Positions 44,297 to 53,884 of a stretch of DNA of 64,000 bases are shown piece after piece. Below the pieces are notes generated by a model. That model saw only the letters and a program-made list of their open reading frames with translations. It was not told where the DNA came from and ran no database searches. Position 1 is the stretch's first letter, and each line of letters starts with the position of its first letter. This stretch comes from an uncultured Clostridium sp. (GTDB taxonomy: Bacteria; Bacillota; Clostridia; Clostridiales; Clostridiaceae): contig CAIFEX010000006.1 in NCBI GenBank assembly GCA_903789665.1, positions 62,001 to 126,000 on the forward strand, given 5' to 3'. The position numbers and the translations under genes are program-made.

Positions 44297-44758
44297 CTAA
44301 CGGAAGTCATGATCTGTATTATCATCCACTATATTTGCGTCACCATTTGTGTTTACACGAGCCTTTTCTCTTTTTAGTTTTTCATCCACTTTCCTTGTTT
44401 CTTTAACTTCACGTTTATGAGCAGATACCTCTCCAGTTACCACAGTGTGTTTACCTACATTGACCTGCTCTTCACTGACTGGAATGCGTATGGTTTTTTC
44501 ATCACTAATAGGCGTATCACTGGATTTATTATCTACTGGTCTTCTTTCTATAACAACTTCTTCATGAGTAACTGGAACATCGACTGTTTTTGGTTCTTCA
44601 ACAATTTCTTTGCTCAGCTCAACCTCACCCTTTGGAACTTTGCTTTTATTTATATCAAGCTCTTCCTTATGAAGCGTAAGTTTTTCCCTATCCTTACTTT
44701 TCTTCTTGTTATTATCGTCACTGCCATTGCCTAAAACATTGTCAAATAAACCTTTCAT
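44297..44758 (-). CDS. DUF2382 (YsnF/AvaK-like) protein
   Basis: Soluble charged protein of 153 residues with beta-alpha repeats of the DUF2382 type: EKLTLHKEELDINKSKVPKGEVELSKEIVEE, VPVTHEEVVIERRPV and EKTIRIPVSEEQVNVGKHTVVTGEVSAHKREV. Relatives such as YsnF are stress-induced. There is no signal peptide, but the N-terminus MKGLFDNVLGNGSDD is short and possibly flexible. AGGAGG precedes the ATG. It stands alone, followed by the structured element. Confidence 0.82.
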   Translation of the reverse strand: MKGLFDNVLGNGSDDNNKKKSKDREKLTLHKEELDINKSKVPKGEVELSKEIVEEPKTVDVPVTHEEVVIERRPVDNKSSDTPISDEKTIRIPVSEEQVNVGKHTVVTGEVSAHKREVKETRKVDEKLKREKARVNTNGDANIVDDNTDHDFR

Positions 44759-44983
44759 AAAATATTACCTCCTAAAATACATATTTTCAATTCATTAATA
44801 TTTTATCCCCGATGAAGTAATATATCCTTTATGAAATATGGAGTTAAAGTAAATTGCTTACAATATTTTTGACGACAAAATGGCAAAAAATCAGTAGTTT
44901 AAAACCAATGCTAAAATTTAATAGTTTTAGATTTTTCTGTAAAAAAATAGATAACAGTAGTTGCTGTAACACACATCCAAATA

Positions 44984-46156
44984 TTATTCAAATCTAAGGG
45001 CATCTATTGGTTTAAGGTTAGAGGCTTTATATGCTGGAAATATGCCAAATACAATACCCACAACCATGGAAAAGGAAAATGAAAAAATTACCACAGGTAT
45101 TGAAAATGCTACTGAAACTCCAAAGGCAGCTACTGTCTTTCCAATTAAAATGCCAAATATCACACCTATTATACCTCCCAGTGAACTCAGAACCAGGGAC
45201 TCTATCAAAAATTGAATCATTATATCTTTTTTTGTTCCACCAAGTGCCTTTCTTATTCCAATTTCCTTAGTACGTTCTGAGACAGATACCAGCATGACAT
45301 TCATTACTCCTATTCCTCCCACTATAAGTGATATGGCAGCTATTCCCCCAAGCAAATAAGTCATGGTACTCGTTATTGAACTCATGGTATTCAGCAGTTG
45401 TTTCTGACTCATGACCCTGCTTATGCTATTATCTGCGGACTTGAAATAATTATTTAAGTAGGTATTTACTTCATTTGTAACCATCTCTACATTCTGATCA
45501 CTTGAAGATTTTATATACACACTTTGCACATTTCTACTGCCAGCAAGACTTATGGCCGTAGATGAGGGTACAATCACCATGTCATCTGTGTTATTTCCCA
45601 TAGAACTTCCTTGTGATTTCAACACTCCTATGACATTATAGGTATTTCCGTTTATACTGATGTCCCTGCCTAAGGGATCATTGAATCCATAAAGCTGAGC
45701 TGCAATATCAGATCCCAGAACTGCCACCTTATTTCTGTAATCTACATCCAGATCGGCTATAAATCTACCTTCTGAAAGTGTCATATTTCTCACATCCATA
45801 AAATTCGGCGTAGTCCCAGTTACAGAAGTACTTTGAGATTTTGTATTGACTTTAACTGCAGCACTGGCATTAATGGCAGGTGCCGCCTCGGCAATTCCCT
45901 GTAAATCCTGAATATTTTTTACATCCTCAAGGGTAAATTGCTTGGTTCCATTGTTGTTGGTAGTATTTGCCATAATAAGATTAGTTCCGAGAGCCTGAAC
46001 CTGAGAAGTTATCTGTTTTGTAGATCCGCTTCCCATACCTACCAATACTATGACGGAAGAAATTCCTATAATTATACCTATCATGGTGAGAATGGATCTC
46101 AATTTATTGCTTATTATATTTTTTACAGCTAGCTTTAAAGTCTGAAATAATTTCAT
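44984..46156 (-). CDS. MacB-type ABC transporter permease
   Basis: Four-helix FtsX/MacB-like permease of 390 residues: an N-terminal helix (SILTMIGIIIGISSVIVLVGMG), a large extracellular MacB_PCD domain of about 230 residues and three C-terminal helices (YLLGGIAAISLIVGGIGVMNVMLVSV, LSSLGGIIGVIFGILIG, IPVVIFSFSFSMVVGIVFGIFPA). RTKEIGIRKALG is the standard cytoplasmic motif. It is last of an adaptor-ATPase-permease operon that probably exports a peptide, toxin or drug. Confidence 0.93.
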   Translation of the reverse strand: MKLFQTLKLAVKNIISNKLRSILTMIGIIIGISSVIVLVGMGSGSTKQITSQVQALGTNLIMANTTNNNGTKQFTLEDVKNIQDLQGIAEAAPAINASAAVKVNTKSQSTSVTGTTPNFMDVRNMTLSEGRFIADLDVDYRNKVAVLGSDIAAQLYGFNDPLGRDISINGNTYNVIGVLKSQGSSMGNNTDDMVIVPSSTAISLAGSRNVQSVYIKSSSDQNVEMVTNEVNTYLNNYFKSADNSISRVMSQKQLLNTMSSITSTMTYLLGGIAAISLIVGGIGVMNVMLVSVSERTKEIGIRKALGGTKKDIMIQFLIESLVLSSLGGIIGVIFGILIGKTVAAFGVSVAFSIPVVIFSFSFSMVVGIVFGIFPAYKASNLKPIDALRFE

Positions 46157-46163
46157 ATATTAA

Positions 46164-46850
46164 TCAATCCCCCTCCATGTATAATTTCCCGTCTTCCAAT
46201 TTTCCATCTTCCATGCTCACAATCCTCTTTGCCTGCTTTGCAACTTTTAAATCGTGAGTTATCAATATTATAGTCTGACCATTTTTATGGAGTTCTTTCA
46301 TAGTACCCATTATTTCCTCACTTGTCTTTCTATCCAAAGCACCTGTCGGTTCATCTGCCAGTATGATTTTCGGTCCTCCTGCAAGTGCCCTTGCAATAGC
46401 TACCCTTTGCTGCTGTCCACCTGAAAGTTGATTTGGCCTATGATACTCTCTTCCTTTAAGTTTTACCTTTTCAAGACACTCCATAGCCCTTTCCCTGCAT
46501 TTTTTCTCACTTATTCCTCTGTACAAGAGAGGTACTTCTACATTTTCTACAGCATTCATTTTGGGAAGCAGATTAAAATTTTGAAATATGAATCCTATCT
46601 GCTTATTTCTTACGTCAGCTAATTCAGATTCACTCATCTCATTTATATTTATACCATTTAAAATATAGTATCCAGAATCACAGACATCAAGGCATCCAAT
46701 TATATTCATAAGTGTAGACTTTCCGGAACCGGATGGACCAACAATTGAAACAAATTCGTTCTCAGATATACTCAAATTAATATTATCCAGTGCCTTTATT
46801 TTAGTATCTCCCATAGTATAGTACTTGCACAGATTTTTAATTTCTATCAT
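46164..46850 (-). CDS. MacB/LolD-type ABC ATP-binding protein
   Basis: ATPase of 228 residues. GPSGSGKST at about 38-46, LSGGQQQRVAIARAL at about 141-155 and LADEPTGALD at about 163-172 are textbook. The gene lies 7 bp before the permease and 41 bp after the adaptor gene, all in one direction. Confidence 0.95.
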   Translation of the reverse strand: MIEIKNLCKYYTMGDTKIKALDNINLSISENEFVSIVGPSGSGKSTLMNIIGCLDVCDSGYYILNGININEMSESELADVRNKQIGFIFQNFNLLPKMNAVENVEVPLLYRGISEKKCRERAMECLEKVKLKGREYHRPNQLSGGQQQRVAIARALAGGPKIILADEPTGALDRKTSEEIMGTMKELHKNGQTIILITHDLKVAKQAKRIVSMEDGKLEDGKLYMEGD

Positions 46851-46891
46851 AGAAGTTCTCCTTTCACGTGTATTCCGATTTTATCCCATAA

Positions 46892-47830
46892 CTAATTTGT
46901 TCCTCTATTTTGGCTTGCACCATTTCCACCTTGTCTAGAATTACCTATTTCTCCGCTTCTCATCATTCCGAATCCACTTCTGCTTTTTGTTGAAGATTGA
47001 CTTCCGCTTGAACTTTCAGTCTGAGGTAATTGAACTTTTTGTCCTTCTGTAAGCCCTCCGACTATTTGAACCATCTTTCCGTTATTAATTCCTATCTGAA
47101 CTTGCTGCATTTTTCTTTTTCCATCGTCAGAAGACAGTATTACAAATTTTTTACCATTCATATCTCTTATTGCTTCTATAGGCACAGCAGGTACATTATT
47201 TTTTGATGCCGTTACTATGGAAGCTTCTGTAGACATTCCGGATTTTATGTTGTTTATTTTATCAAAATATATAATTACATTAAAAGTTGACACCCCATTT
47301 GAATAGGTTCCCTGCTGACTTATATCCTTGATAGTACCTGTAAAGCTGGTATCTGGAAATGCATTGACTTTTATATTGGCCTTTTGTCCAATTTTTAGAT
47401 TTGGAACATCAGTTTCATCTACGGATATTGTGGTATAGAAATTCTTGTCATCAAATATGCCCAAAAGATCCTGATTTGGATTTACACTATCTCCTGCACT
47501 TACATTTACCTGACTTATTATTCCGTCATAAGGAGCTGTTATTGCAGCACTTCCATTTTCAAAAGCAACAAGTTCCTGTCCTGCAGTTACCGCCTGATCT
47601 TTGCTTACAAGTACCTGAGCTACAGTATCTGTTCCCCCGGCTTTAATTGTTCCACCATTCAGGGGCATAACACTTCCCGATCCGGAAACTGTGCTCTCAA
47701 TATTCTGCTTAGTTACTCGAGCTTGTGAATACTGTAATTTATTGTTTCCGGATTTTTTTGTAGTATTTTTATATACTATAGCGCCTACTGCTATTATCAC
47801 TATTATTATTGGAATAAGTATCTTTTTCAC
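46892..47830 (-). CDS. MacA-like membrane-fusion (HlyD-type) adaptor
   Basis: Periplasmic-adaptor-type protein of 312 residues adapted to a Gram-positive wall. A single N-terminal helix (ILIPIIIVIIAVGAIVYK) is followed by the split biotinyl-lipoyl half-motifs (IKAGGTDTVAQVLVSKDQAVTAGQELVAFENG and ITAPYDGIISQVNVSAGDSV) and beta-barrel segments. The C-terminus is low complexity, rich in Ser, Gly and Arg. It starts at GTG after AAGGGG. First gene of a MacA-MacB-like operon. Confidence 0.9.
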   Translation of the reverse strand: MKKILIPIIIVIIAVGAIVYKNTTKKSGNNKLQYSQARVTKQNIESTVSGSGSVMPLNGGTIKAGGTDTVAQVLVSKDQAVTAGQELVAFENGSAAITAPYDGIISQVNVSAGDSVNPNQDLLGIFDDKNFYTTISVDETDVPNLKIGQKANIKVNAFPDTSFTGTIKDISQQGTYSNGVSTFNVIIYFDKINNIKSGMSTEASIVTASKNNVPAVPIEAIRDMNGKKFVILSSDDGKRKMQQVQIGINNGKMVQIVGGLTEGQKVQLPQTESSSGSQSSTKSRSGFGMMRSGEIGNSRQGGNGASQNRGTN

Positions 47831-47941
47831 GATATAATCCCCTTCTTTCCATCGAATTTGTTTTTTATCTAAACTAAATATAAGTTTAGATTTCTTCTGT
47901 CACAGTTTTGTTACAATATTATTAATATTTTTTGACATAAA

Positions 47942-48002
47942 AATGCCCCTCCCAAGTAAACAAGTTTTTATTATTTCACCTGTCTACCTAGAAGGGAGCA
48001 TT
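47942..48002 (-). terminator. Long G-U-rich terminator after the acyl-CoA dehydrogenase
   Basis: On the minus strand AATGC...GACAGG pairs with CTTGTTT...GCATT over about 22 bp, mismatches mostly being G-U, then TTTTT follows. No other feature is seen in 48003-48086. Confidence 0.7.
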
Positions 48003-48086
48003 ACCATTAATTGCACAACAGACTTACAATCAATTAAAGAGAGTGTTTTTTACAAGCTTTTAGAACAATTCCAACAAGGTCACGGA

Positions 48087-49226
48087 TTATTTAAATAACT
48101 TTCCGCTTATTATCAATTTTTGTATTTCATTTGTTCCTTCGTATATCTGGGTTATCTTAGCATCCCTCATCATTCTTTCAACTTCATATTCTCTCATATA
48201 TCCATTTCCTCCAAACAGCTGTACTGCCTCCGCTGTCACATGCATGGCCGCATCTGTGCAGGCAATTTTAGCTTTGGCTGCAGGTATTGAATATGGCTTT
48301 CCCTCTTGTTTGTCTATGGCTGCCTTGTATAGTATATATTTAGCTTCTTCTATCTCAAGATCCAATTCTGCCATTTTAAATGCCAGATACTGCTGCTTAA
48401 ACAGCGGTTTGCCAAATTGAATTCTCTGCTTCATATACTGCTTTGCACGTTCAAAAGCTCCCTCTGCTATTCCAAGCCCCTGAGCAGCTACTCCTATTCT
48501 TCCTCCATCCAATGTACTCAATGCTATTTTAAGTCCCTTTCCTTCTTCAGGCACCAAATTTTCTGCCGGTACCCTGCAATTCTCAAATACAAGCTCCGAC
48601 ACCTGTGCTGCCTTTATTCCACACTTGTCCTCAATCTTACCTATTGAAAACCCAGGATATCCCTTTTCTACTATAAATGCCGACGATCCTCTGGGACCCT
48701 TGCTTTTGTCCGTTATTCCAAATACAAGGAATGTCTCCGAAAGGGGTCCATTTGTAATAAAACATTTGGTACCGTTTAATATATAATAATCTCCCTTTTT
48801 CTCCGCAGTAGTTGTTGCTGCAGACGCATCAGAACCTGCATTTGGCTCTGTCATTCCAAAGGAACCAAATTTTCTACCCGATAATAAGTCAGGAAGATAT
48901 TTCTTTTTCTGTTCTTCCGATGCATTGTTGAATATTCCACCTGCACATAATGATGTTGTAACTGAATAAGATATTCCCATGGAAGCGTGCACTTTCGATA
49001 TCTCTTCTACAGCCAGAACATATGAAAGATAATCTGCCCCGGAACCGCCGTATTCTTTGGGATAAGGCAATCCTATTAGACCCATTTCGCCCATTTTTTT
49101 ATACTGTTCTACAGGAAATTCACTTTTTTCATCATTTTCAATGGCTATTGGCTTTAATTCCTTTTCAGCAAAATCTCTTGCTGTTTTTTGTACAAGTTCT
49201 TGTTCTTTTGATAATTCAAAATTCAT
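48087..49226 (-). CDS. Short-chain acyl-CoA dehydrogenase (Bcd-like)
   Basis: Flavoprotein of 379 residues that interconverts a saturated acyl-CoA and its 2-enoyl-CoA. FGSFGMTEPNAGSDASAATTTAE binds substrate and FAD, and the C-terminal YEGTNEIQKLIISGKLF holds the catalytic Glu region as in butyryl-CoA dehydrogenases. AGGAGG precedes the ATG. It is last in a crotonase-CoA transferase-dehydrogenase operon. No etfA/etfB adjoins it, unlike the classical butyryl-CoA cluster, so its electron partner must be elsewhere. Confidence 0.92.
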   Translation of the reverse strand: MNFELSKEQELVQKTARDFAEKELKPIAIENDEKSEFPVEQYKKMGEMGLIGLPYPKEYGGSGADYLSYVLAVEEISKVHASMGISYSVTTSLCAGGIFNNASEEQKKKYLPDLLSGRKFGSFGMTEPNAGSDASAATTTAEKKGDYYILNGTKCFITNGPLSETFLVFGITDKSKGPRGSSAFIVEKGYPGFSIGKIEDKCGIKAAQVSELVFENCRVPAENLVPEEGKGLKIALSTLDGGRIGVAAQGLGIAEGAFERAKQYMKQRIQFGKPLFKQQYLAFKMAELDLEIEEAKYILYKAAIDKQEGKPYSIPAAKAKIACTDAAMHVTAEAVQLFGGNGYMREYEVERMMRDAKITQIYEGTNEIQKLIISGKLFK

Positions 49227-49244
49227 CTGCTCTACCTCCTAAAT

Positions 49245-50795
49245 TTATTTTTTCAATCCCATTAATTTGTCACAAAAGATTCTTTCATCCATAGTCTTTA
49301 CTTTGTCCATCTTAGGCCTGAACCCCATTAAATCGAGTATATCCTTTTCAAGATCCACACCTGGAGCTATTTCTGTAAGATACAATCCATCGTTTTTCAA
49401 TTCAAACACAGCTCTTTCAGTTATATACATAACCGGCTGTCTTATTTTTCTGGCATATTCCCCGCTGAAAGTAATCTGTTCAACTTTATCTAAAAACTTA
49501 GGTACTTTTCCTTCTTGAATTATTTTTAGTCTTCCATTTTCAGTCTCCACTTTTAAGCCGCCCGCAGTGAAAGTACCACAGAAAAATACTTTTTTGGCAT
49601 TTTGGGTTATATTTATAAAACCGCCACATCCGGCTATACGTGATCCAAATTTGCTTACATTTATATTTCCACCTTTATCCGCTTGTGCCAGCCCTAAAAA
49701 TGCCAGATCTGTCCCTCCACCATCGTAGAAATCAAATTGATAGGCTTCATCTATAATTGATTCAGCATTTATACATGCACCAAAAGCTGATCCGCCCATA
49801 GGCACACCCCCTATGGGCCCTGCTTCTACAGTCATCGTCATATATTCCCCAATTCCCTCTTCATTGGCTACGGCTGATATCACCTCGGGTATTCCTATAC
49901 CAAGATTTACAACGGTATCCGGTTCAAGTTCCATGGCACCTCTCCTGGCTATTATTTTTCTGGCGTTTAACTTAGGGCTTTCTATATCTCCAAGAGGTAT
50001 TCTAACTTCACCTGTTAAAGCAGGATCGAATCCGCTGCATCCGAAAAACTGTTCATGGTACTCAGGTTCAGCAACCACAACAGCATCGACGTATATCCCA
50101 GGTATCTTTACAAGCCTTGGATCCAATTGTCCTACATCTACAACCTTTTCAACCTGCACTACAACAGTACCTCCCGTATTCTTACATGCCTGTGCTATTG
50201 AAAGCACATCTATGGTAGCTACTTCTCTTTCCAGTGAAATATTGCCGTTTTTATCTGCATAAGTCCCGCGGAGGAAACATACATCAATGTCGAAGGACTT
50301 ATAAAATAATTTTTCTTCCCCTTCAATATCTATAAGTTTTACTATATCCTCTCTAGTGACATCGTTTAATTTTCCTCCTTCTATTCTCGGATCTACAAAA
50401 GTATTCAAACCCACATGAGTTATAGTTCCTATTCTCTTACCAGCTATATCCCTATACAACTGAGATATTGTACCCTGTGGAAGATTATATGCCTCTATCC
50501 TATTCTCCACTGCCATTTTTCCCAATTCAGGTGATAAGTTCCAGTGTCCCCCCACAACTCTCTTTACAAATCCCTCATGTGCAAAATGATCTACACCTTT
50601 CCCTTTGCCATCTCCTTGAGCTGCAGAATATACCAAAGTTAAATCATTTGGATGACCTGTCTTCTGAAAACGATTTTCCAGCGCTGTCGTAAGTGCTTCA
50701 GCACATAGACTTCCTACAAAACCGCTTGTGACGATCACGTCTCCATCATTAACTAGTTCAGCTGCTTTGGAGGATTTTAAAAATCTTAAACCCAT
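49245..50795 (-). CDS. Family I acyl-CoA:carboxylate CoA-transferase (fused alpha/beta)
   Basis: Transfers CoA between an acyl-CoA and a free acid; 516 residues with both subunit domains in one chain, like propionate or acetate CoA-transferases. The first domain shows VTSGFVGSLCAEALTTALE; the second has NLGIGIPEVISAVANEEG and the catalytic Glu in TVEAGPIGGVPMGG, then the GGTDLAFLGLAQAD segment. It sits 19 bp before the dehydrogenase and 19 bp after the crotonase gene. In this set it would activate the imported acid with CoA; the acid (3-hydroxybutyrate, crotonate or another) is not determined. Confidence 0.9.
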   Translation of the reverse strand: MGLRFLKSSKAAELVNDGDVIVTSGFVGSLCAEALTTALENRFQKTGHPNDLTLVYSAAQGDGKGKGVDHFAHEGFVKRVVGGHWNLSPELGKMAVENRIEAYNLPQGTISQLYRDIAGKRIGTITHVGLNTFVDPRIEGGKLNDVTREDIVKLIDIEGEEKLFYKSFDIDVCFLRGTYADKNGNISLEREVATIDVLSIAQACKNTGGTVVVQVEKVVDVGQLDPRLVKIPGIYVDAVVVAEPEYHEQFFGCSGFDPALTGEVRIPLGDIESPKLNARKIIARRGAMELEPDTVVNLGIGIPEVISAVANEEGIGEYMTMTVEAGPIGGVPMGGSAFGACINAESIIDEAYQFDFYDGGGTDLAFLGLAQADKGGNINVSKFGSRIAGCGGFINITQNAKKVFFCGTFTAGGLKVETENGRLKIIQEGKVPKFLDKVEQITFSGEYARKIRQPVMYITERAVFELKNDGLYLTEIAPGVDLEKDILDLMGFRPKMDKVKTMDERIFCDKLMGLKK

Positions 50796-50814
50796 GATAA
50801 ACCCCTCTCTTTAT

Positions 50815-51591
50815 TTAACGATCTTTGAAATTAGCTTTTCTTTTCTCCAGGAAAGCATTCATGCCTTCTTTTTGATCTTCAGTGGAAAAACATAATCCGA
50901 ACGAATTTGACTCATATTTGAGCCCTGCCTCCAGATCCACGTCTAATCCATTATTTATAGAGGCTTTTGCCAGCCTAACTCCCCATGGAGATTTACTCAT
51001 CACCTTTTTGGCAAACTCTTCTGATTTTGATATCAATTCATCAGGCTCATAGACTTTATTGGCAAGTCCTATACGGTATGCCTCCTGGGCATCTATCATA
51101 TCTGTGGAAAATATCAATTCTTTGGCTCTACCCTTACCTACCAATCTTGGAAGCCTCTGTGTTCCTCCAAAACTTGGAAGTATCCCAAGATTGACTTCAG
51201 GCTGTCCAAATTTGGCTTTCTTTGAAGCAAACCTTACATCACATGCCATGGCAAGCTCACACCCGCCGCCTAACGCATAACCATTAACTGCTGCCACAAC
51301 TAACTTAGGTAAATTTTCTATTTCAGAAAATACCTTTTGTGCAAGTCTTGAAAAATTTGCTGCTTCCATCGAATTTAACTTACTCATTTCCACTATATCT
51401 GCACCTGCTACAAAAGATTTTTCTCCGGCTCCTGTTACTATTACCGCTTTCACATCCCGTTTTTGGGATATTTCACCTACAACTGAATCCAATTCTGTTA
51501 AGGTTGCACTATTGAGTGCATTGAGTGCCTTGGGTCTATTGATAGTAACATAAGCTATACCGTTTTTCTCCCTTAAAATTACATTGTCCAT
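50815..51591 (-). CDS. Enoyl-CoA hydratase (crotonase family)
   Basis: Interconverts 3-hydroxyacyl-CoA and enoyl-CoA; 258 residues. AGADIVEM and NGYALGGGCELAMACDVRFAS carry the oxyanion hole and the first Glu, and QPEVNLGILPSFGGTQRLPR the second catalytic Glu, so a true hydratase. ATG 51591 follows GGGGGATATATA; the frame to 51615 adds an unsupported extension. First gene of the downstream transcript with a strong promoter of its own 80 bp upstream. Confidence 0.93.
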   Translation of the reverse strand: MDNVILREKNGIAYVTINRPKALNALNSATLTELDSVVGEISQKRDVKAVIVTGAGEKSFVAGADIVEMSKLNSMEAANFSRLAQKVFSEIENLPKLVVAAVNGYALGGGCELAMACDVRFASKKAKFGQPEVNLGILPSFGGTQRLPRLVGKGRAKELIFSTDMIDAQEAYRIGLANKVYEPDELISKSEEFAKKVMSKSPWGVRLAKASINNGLDVDLEAGLKYESNSFGLCFSTEDQKEGMNAFLEKRKANFKDR

Positions 51592-51671
51592 TATATATCC
51601 CCCATTTTGTGCCACATAATTGGCAATTATTTTTTATTTTGTAAACATTATTTATGTTAACGTTTAATTCA

Positions 51672-51708
51672 ATTATACTTGTATGCAAATTACTTGTCAA
51701 CAAATAAT
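51672..51708 (-). promoter_or_regulatory. Promoter of the crotonase operon with MarR-like site
   Basis: TTGACA (51695-51700) and TATAAT (51672-51677) are 17 bp apart on the minus strand. On the plus strand ACTTGTCAACAAATAAT (51692-51708) covers the -35 box and matches the motif at the GntP and marR promoters. Confidence 0.72.
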
Positions 51709-51764
51709 TGTAAAAAATTAAACTATTTATTTTTTTACAAACAATGAATAATTTTATTCTCAAA

Positions 51765-53063
51765 TTACAATAGAAACCCATATATTACAGTAGCTGCCGC
51801 ACATATGCTTCCTCCTACTATGGATTCATACGGGATAAGTTTCATACGATCAGATATATTCATTTTAACAGATTGTGCAGATACCAGGAAAAAATTCCCG
51901 TGAGGTAGATGGTCAACCACCACTGCCCCGGTATGGACCATAACTGCCGCACTTATTGGAGATATACCCATTGCCAAAATTGCCTTTCCAAATGATCCTG
52001 TAGCCAAAATAGCACCGGTAGATGTGGAAGCAGTAGCCGCACCCATCAATATGCCTGAAATCGGAGCCAATAATGTTCCTGAAATTCCAGATGATTTAAT
52101 GATACCTACTATAACTGAGCTCAAATTAGAATTAGAAATAATACCTGCTATAGATCCTGCTCCAATTAATAAAATAGCCGTGCCAGACATTCTATTTAAT
52201 CCGGATGTCGTATATTCAATAACTTTTTTGGTTTTTCCCATAGCCAACAACCCTATTAACCCTGCCAGAGGGAGAATTATCATAGAGTCTATACTTATCT
52301 TCTTTAGAAAGGATATATTCAAAATATTGCCAATAGGATTAATACCTAACAATACAATTGCCACAATAGGAGCAACCATAGCTTTTAAAAAACTCGGCCT
52401 TTCATTATCAATCGATTTTGTTTTCACAACCAAATCCGAATCCTTAATTTGAACACCCTTTTTACTAAGTAATGCACCTACGATGCAAGTCACTATTAAT
52501 CCTATTACAGCCGGTATAAAACCAGCTATCATAACCTGAGTCAATTCCAGATTAAATCCTTTTGCCACAGCTATAGTATTCGGATTTGGAGATATCACGT
52601 TCCCGGCCTTTCCTCCACCCACCATGGTTAAAAGGACTGCAGTCTTTGAAATGCCAACCCTTTTAGCTACAGATAAAGCAATAGGCGCCACTATAATAAT
52701 TGCAACAGTTACAAATACTCCTACAGCAGTAATTATCAAAGTTGCTACAGCAATAGCTAATAATGCTTTTTTCTCACCAAGTTTTTCAACTATTGTTTCA
52801 GCAATCTTTTCTGCAGCTCCAGATTCAATAAGCACTCCTGCCAGCACTCCGGCAGTTAGTACACGTACCACGGCAGGCATTACACTATTGGTGCCTTCAA
52901 TAATAATTGTAACTGTCTTATTCAGACTTGCTCCTCCCAAGACCCCTCCTATAATAGATCCTCCAAATAAAGCATATACGGGATTTACCTTTTTAAGAAT
53001 CAGTACTATGGCAAGCACTAGTCCAAATACGGCACCACCCCAACTAATAGCAATTCCAGTCAT
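51765..53063 (-). CDS. GntP-family permease
   Basis: Secondary transporter of 432 residues with about twelve helices. ISWGGAVFGLVLAIVLI, VVRVLTAGVLAGVLIESGAAEKIAET and GGGKAGNVISPNPNTIAVAKG are characteristic of the GntP family, which imports gluconate, glycerate and other hydroxy acids. Its own promoter carries the same operator as the crotonase operon and marR gene. With the CoA genes beside it, a short hydroxy or enoyl carboxylic acid is the likely substrate. Confidence 0.88.
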   Translation of the reverse strand: MTGIAISWGGAVFGLVLAIVLILKKVNPVYALFGGSIIGGVLGGASLNKTVTIIIEGTNSVMPAVVRVLTAGVLAGVLIESGAAEKIAETIVEKLGEKKALLAIAVATLIITAVGVFVTVAIIIVAPIALSVAKRVGISKTAVLLTMVGGGKAGNVISPNPNTIAVAKGFNLELTQVMIAGFIPAVIGLIVTCIVGALLSKKGVQIKDSDLVVKTKSIDNERPSFLKAMVAPIVAIVLLGINPIGNILNISFLKKISIDSMIILPLAGLIGLLAMGKTKKVIEYTTSGLNRMSGTAILLIGAGSIAGIISNSNLSSVIVGIIKSSGISGTLLAPISGILMGAATASTSTGAILATGSFGKAILAMGISPISAAVMVHTGAVVVDHLPHGNFFLVSAQSVKMNISDRMKLIPYESIVGGSICAAATVIYGFLL

Positions 53064-53183
53064 TTTTATTTACCTCCAATTTTTTATTTTATAAAAATTA
53101 ACCTTAGGCCTATCCTGCATGCTTATCTAAACCTTTACAGTCAAATTAAAATTATCATTTTCCTACCAGCATCTAGTAATTTT

Positions 53184-53223
53184 ATTTTAATTGTATACAA
53201 ATAATTTGTCAACGAATTATTTG
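53184..53223 (-). promoter_or_regulatory. Promoter of the GntP gene with MarR-like operator
   Basis: TTGACA (53207-53212) and TAAAAT (53184-53189) are 17 bp apart on the minus strand. CAAATAATT (53198-53206) and AATTATTTG (53215-53223) are a perfect 9-bp dyad around the -35 box. Apart from this and the next terminator I see nothing in the 342-bp gap. Confidence 0.72.
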
Positions 53224-53244
53224 GCAAATTCAATTCTGCCATAC

Positions 53245-53271
53245 AAAAAAAACGGCGATGAAATTCGTCGC
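53245..53271 (-). terminator. Terminator of the marR gene
   Basis: A 7-bp stem (53255-53261 with 53265-53271) is followed on the minus strand by CG and eight T. It isolates the marR transcript from the GntP promoter. Confidence 0.72.
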
Positions 53272-53405
53272 GAAAATTGATTGGCAGTATAGAATTTTAT
53301 TTTGAAAATAAAAAAAATCACTGTCTTAAACATCAATAACAGTAATTTCTATCCTTCATATTTATAAAAATATTAAAAATATAGTTTATCTCACCTATAA
53401 AAAAA

Positions 53406-53819
53406 TTAACGCTTTGCAATTAACTTTAAAAATTTTTTTAATTGTTTCTGTTCATCATCTGTAAATATTTCAAGCATATAGTTATTGACTCTATCTACAA
53501 TTTTTTCCGTAGATTTCTGAAGCTTAGAGCCCTTTTCAGTAACAATAACTTTAAGTGTCCTTCTATCTTGAGGATTTCCAGCTCTTCTTATAAGATCCTT
53601 AACTTCCATTCTATCAAGTATTCCAGTAATAGTAGAACCATCTAGACCCAAAACATCAGCTATCTGTTTGGGCGTTTGACTTTCTTTCCCCCAAAGACAT
53701 TTTAGCACACCATATTGAGCCGGTGTTACATTAAATTCTGACAGCTCCGATTTGAGGCACTGAAATACATTACGTTGTGCTCTCGACAATAAAAAGTTGA
53801 TACATTCATTGATCTCCAT
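53406..53819 (-). CDS. MarR-family regulator
   Basis: Winged-helix regulator of 137 residues. AQYGVLKCLWGKESQTPKQIADVLGLDGSTITGILDRMEVKDLIRR is the DNA-binding unit and NPQDRRTLKVIVTEKG the wing. GAGGAG precedes the ATG. It adjoins the GntP and CoA genes, and an ATTTGTCAA-type element lies on its own promoter and on both of theirs, so it is the likely master regulator, perhaps sensing the imported acid or its CoA ester. Confidence 0.92.
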   Translation of the reverse strand: MEINECINFLLSRAQRNVFQCLKSELSEFNVTPAQYGVLKCLWGKESQTPKQIADVLGLDGSTITGILDRMEVKDLIRRAGNPQDRRTLKVIVTEKGSKLQKSTEKIVDRVNNYMLEIFTDDEQKQLKKFLKLIAKR

Positions 53820-53884
53820 AATAACTGCTCCTCATATAAGGTATTGATTCTTTTGCCATTGCCTATTGTAAATAGTGTACCTAC

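Noticed and set aside
51536-51781. 81-codon minus-strand frame over the crotonase start region
   Set aside because: It covers the crotonase promoter and start in another frame and its product has no protein-like features.
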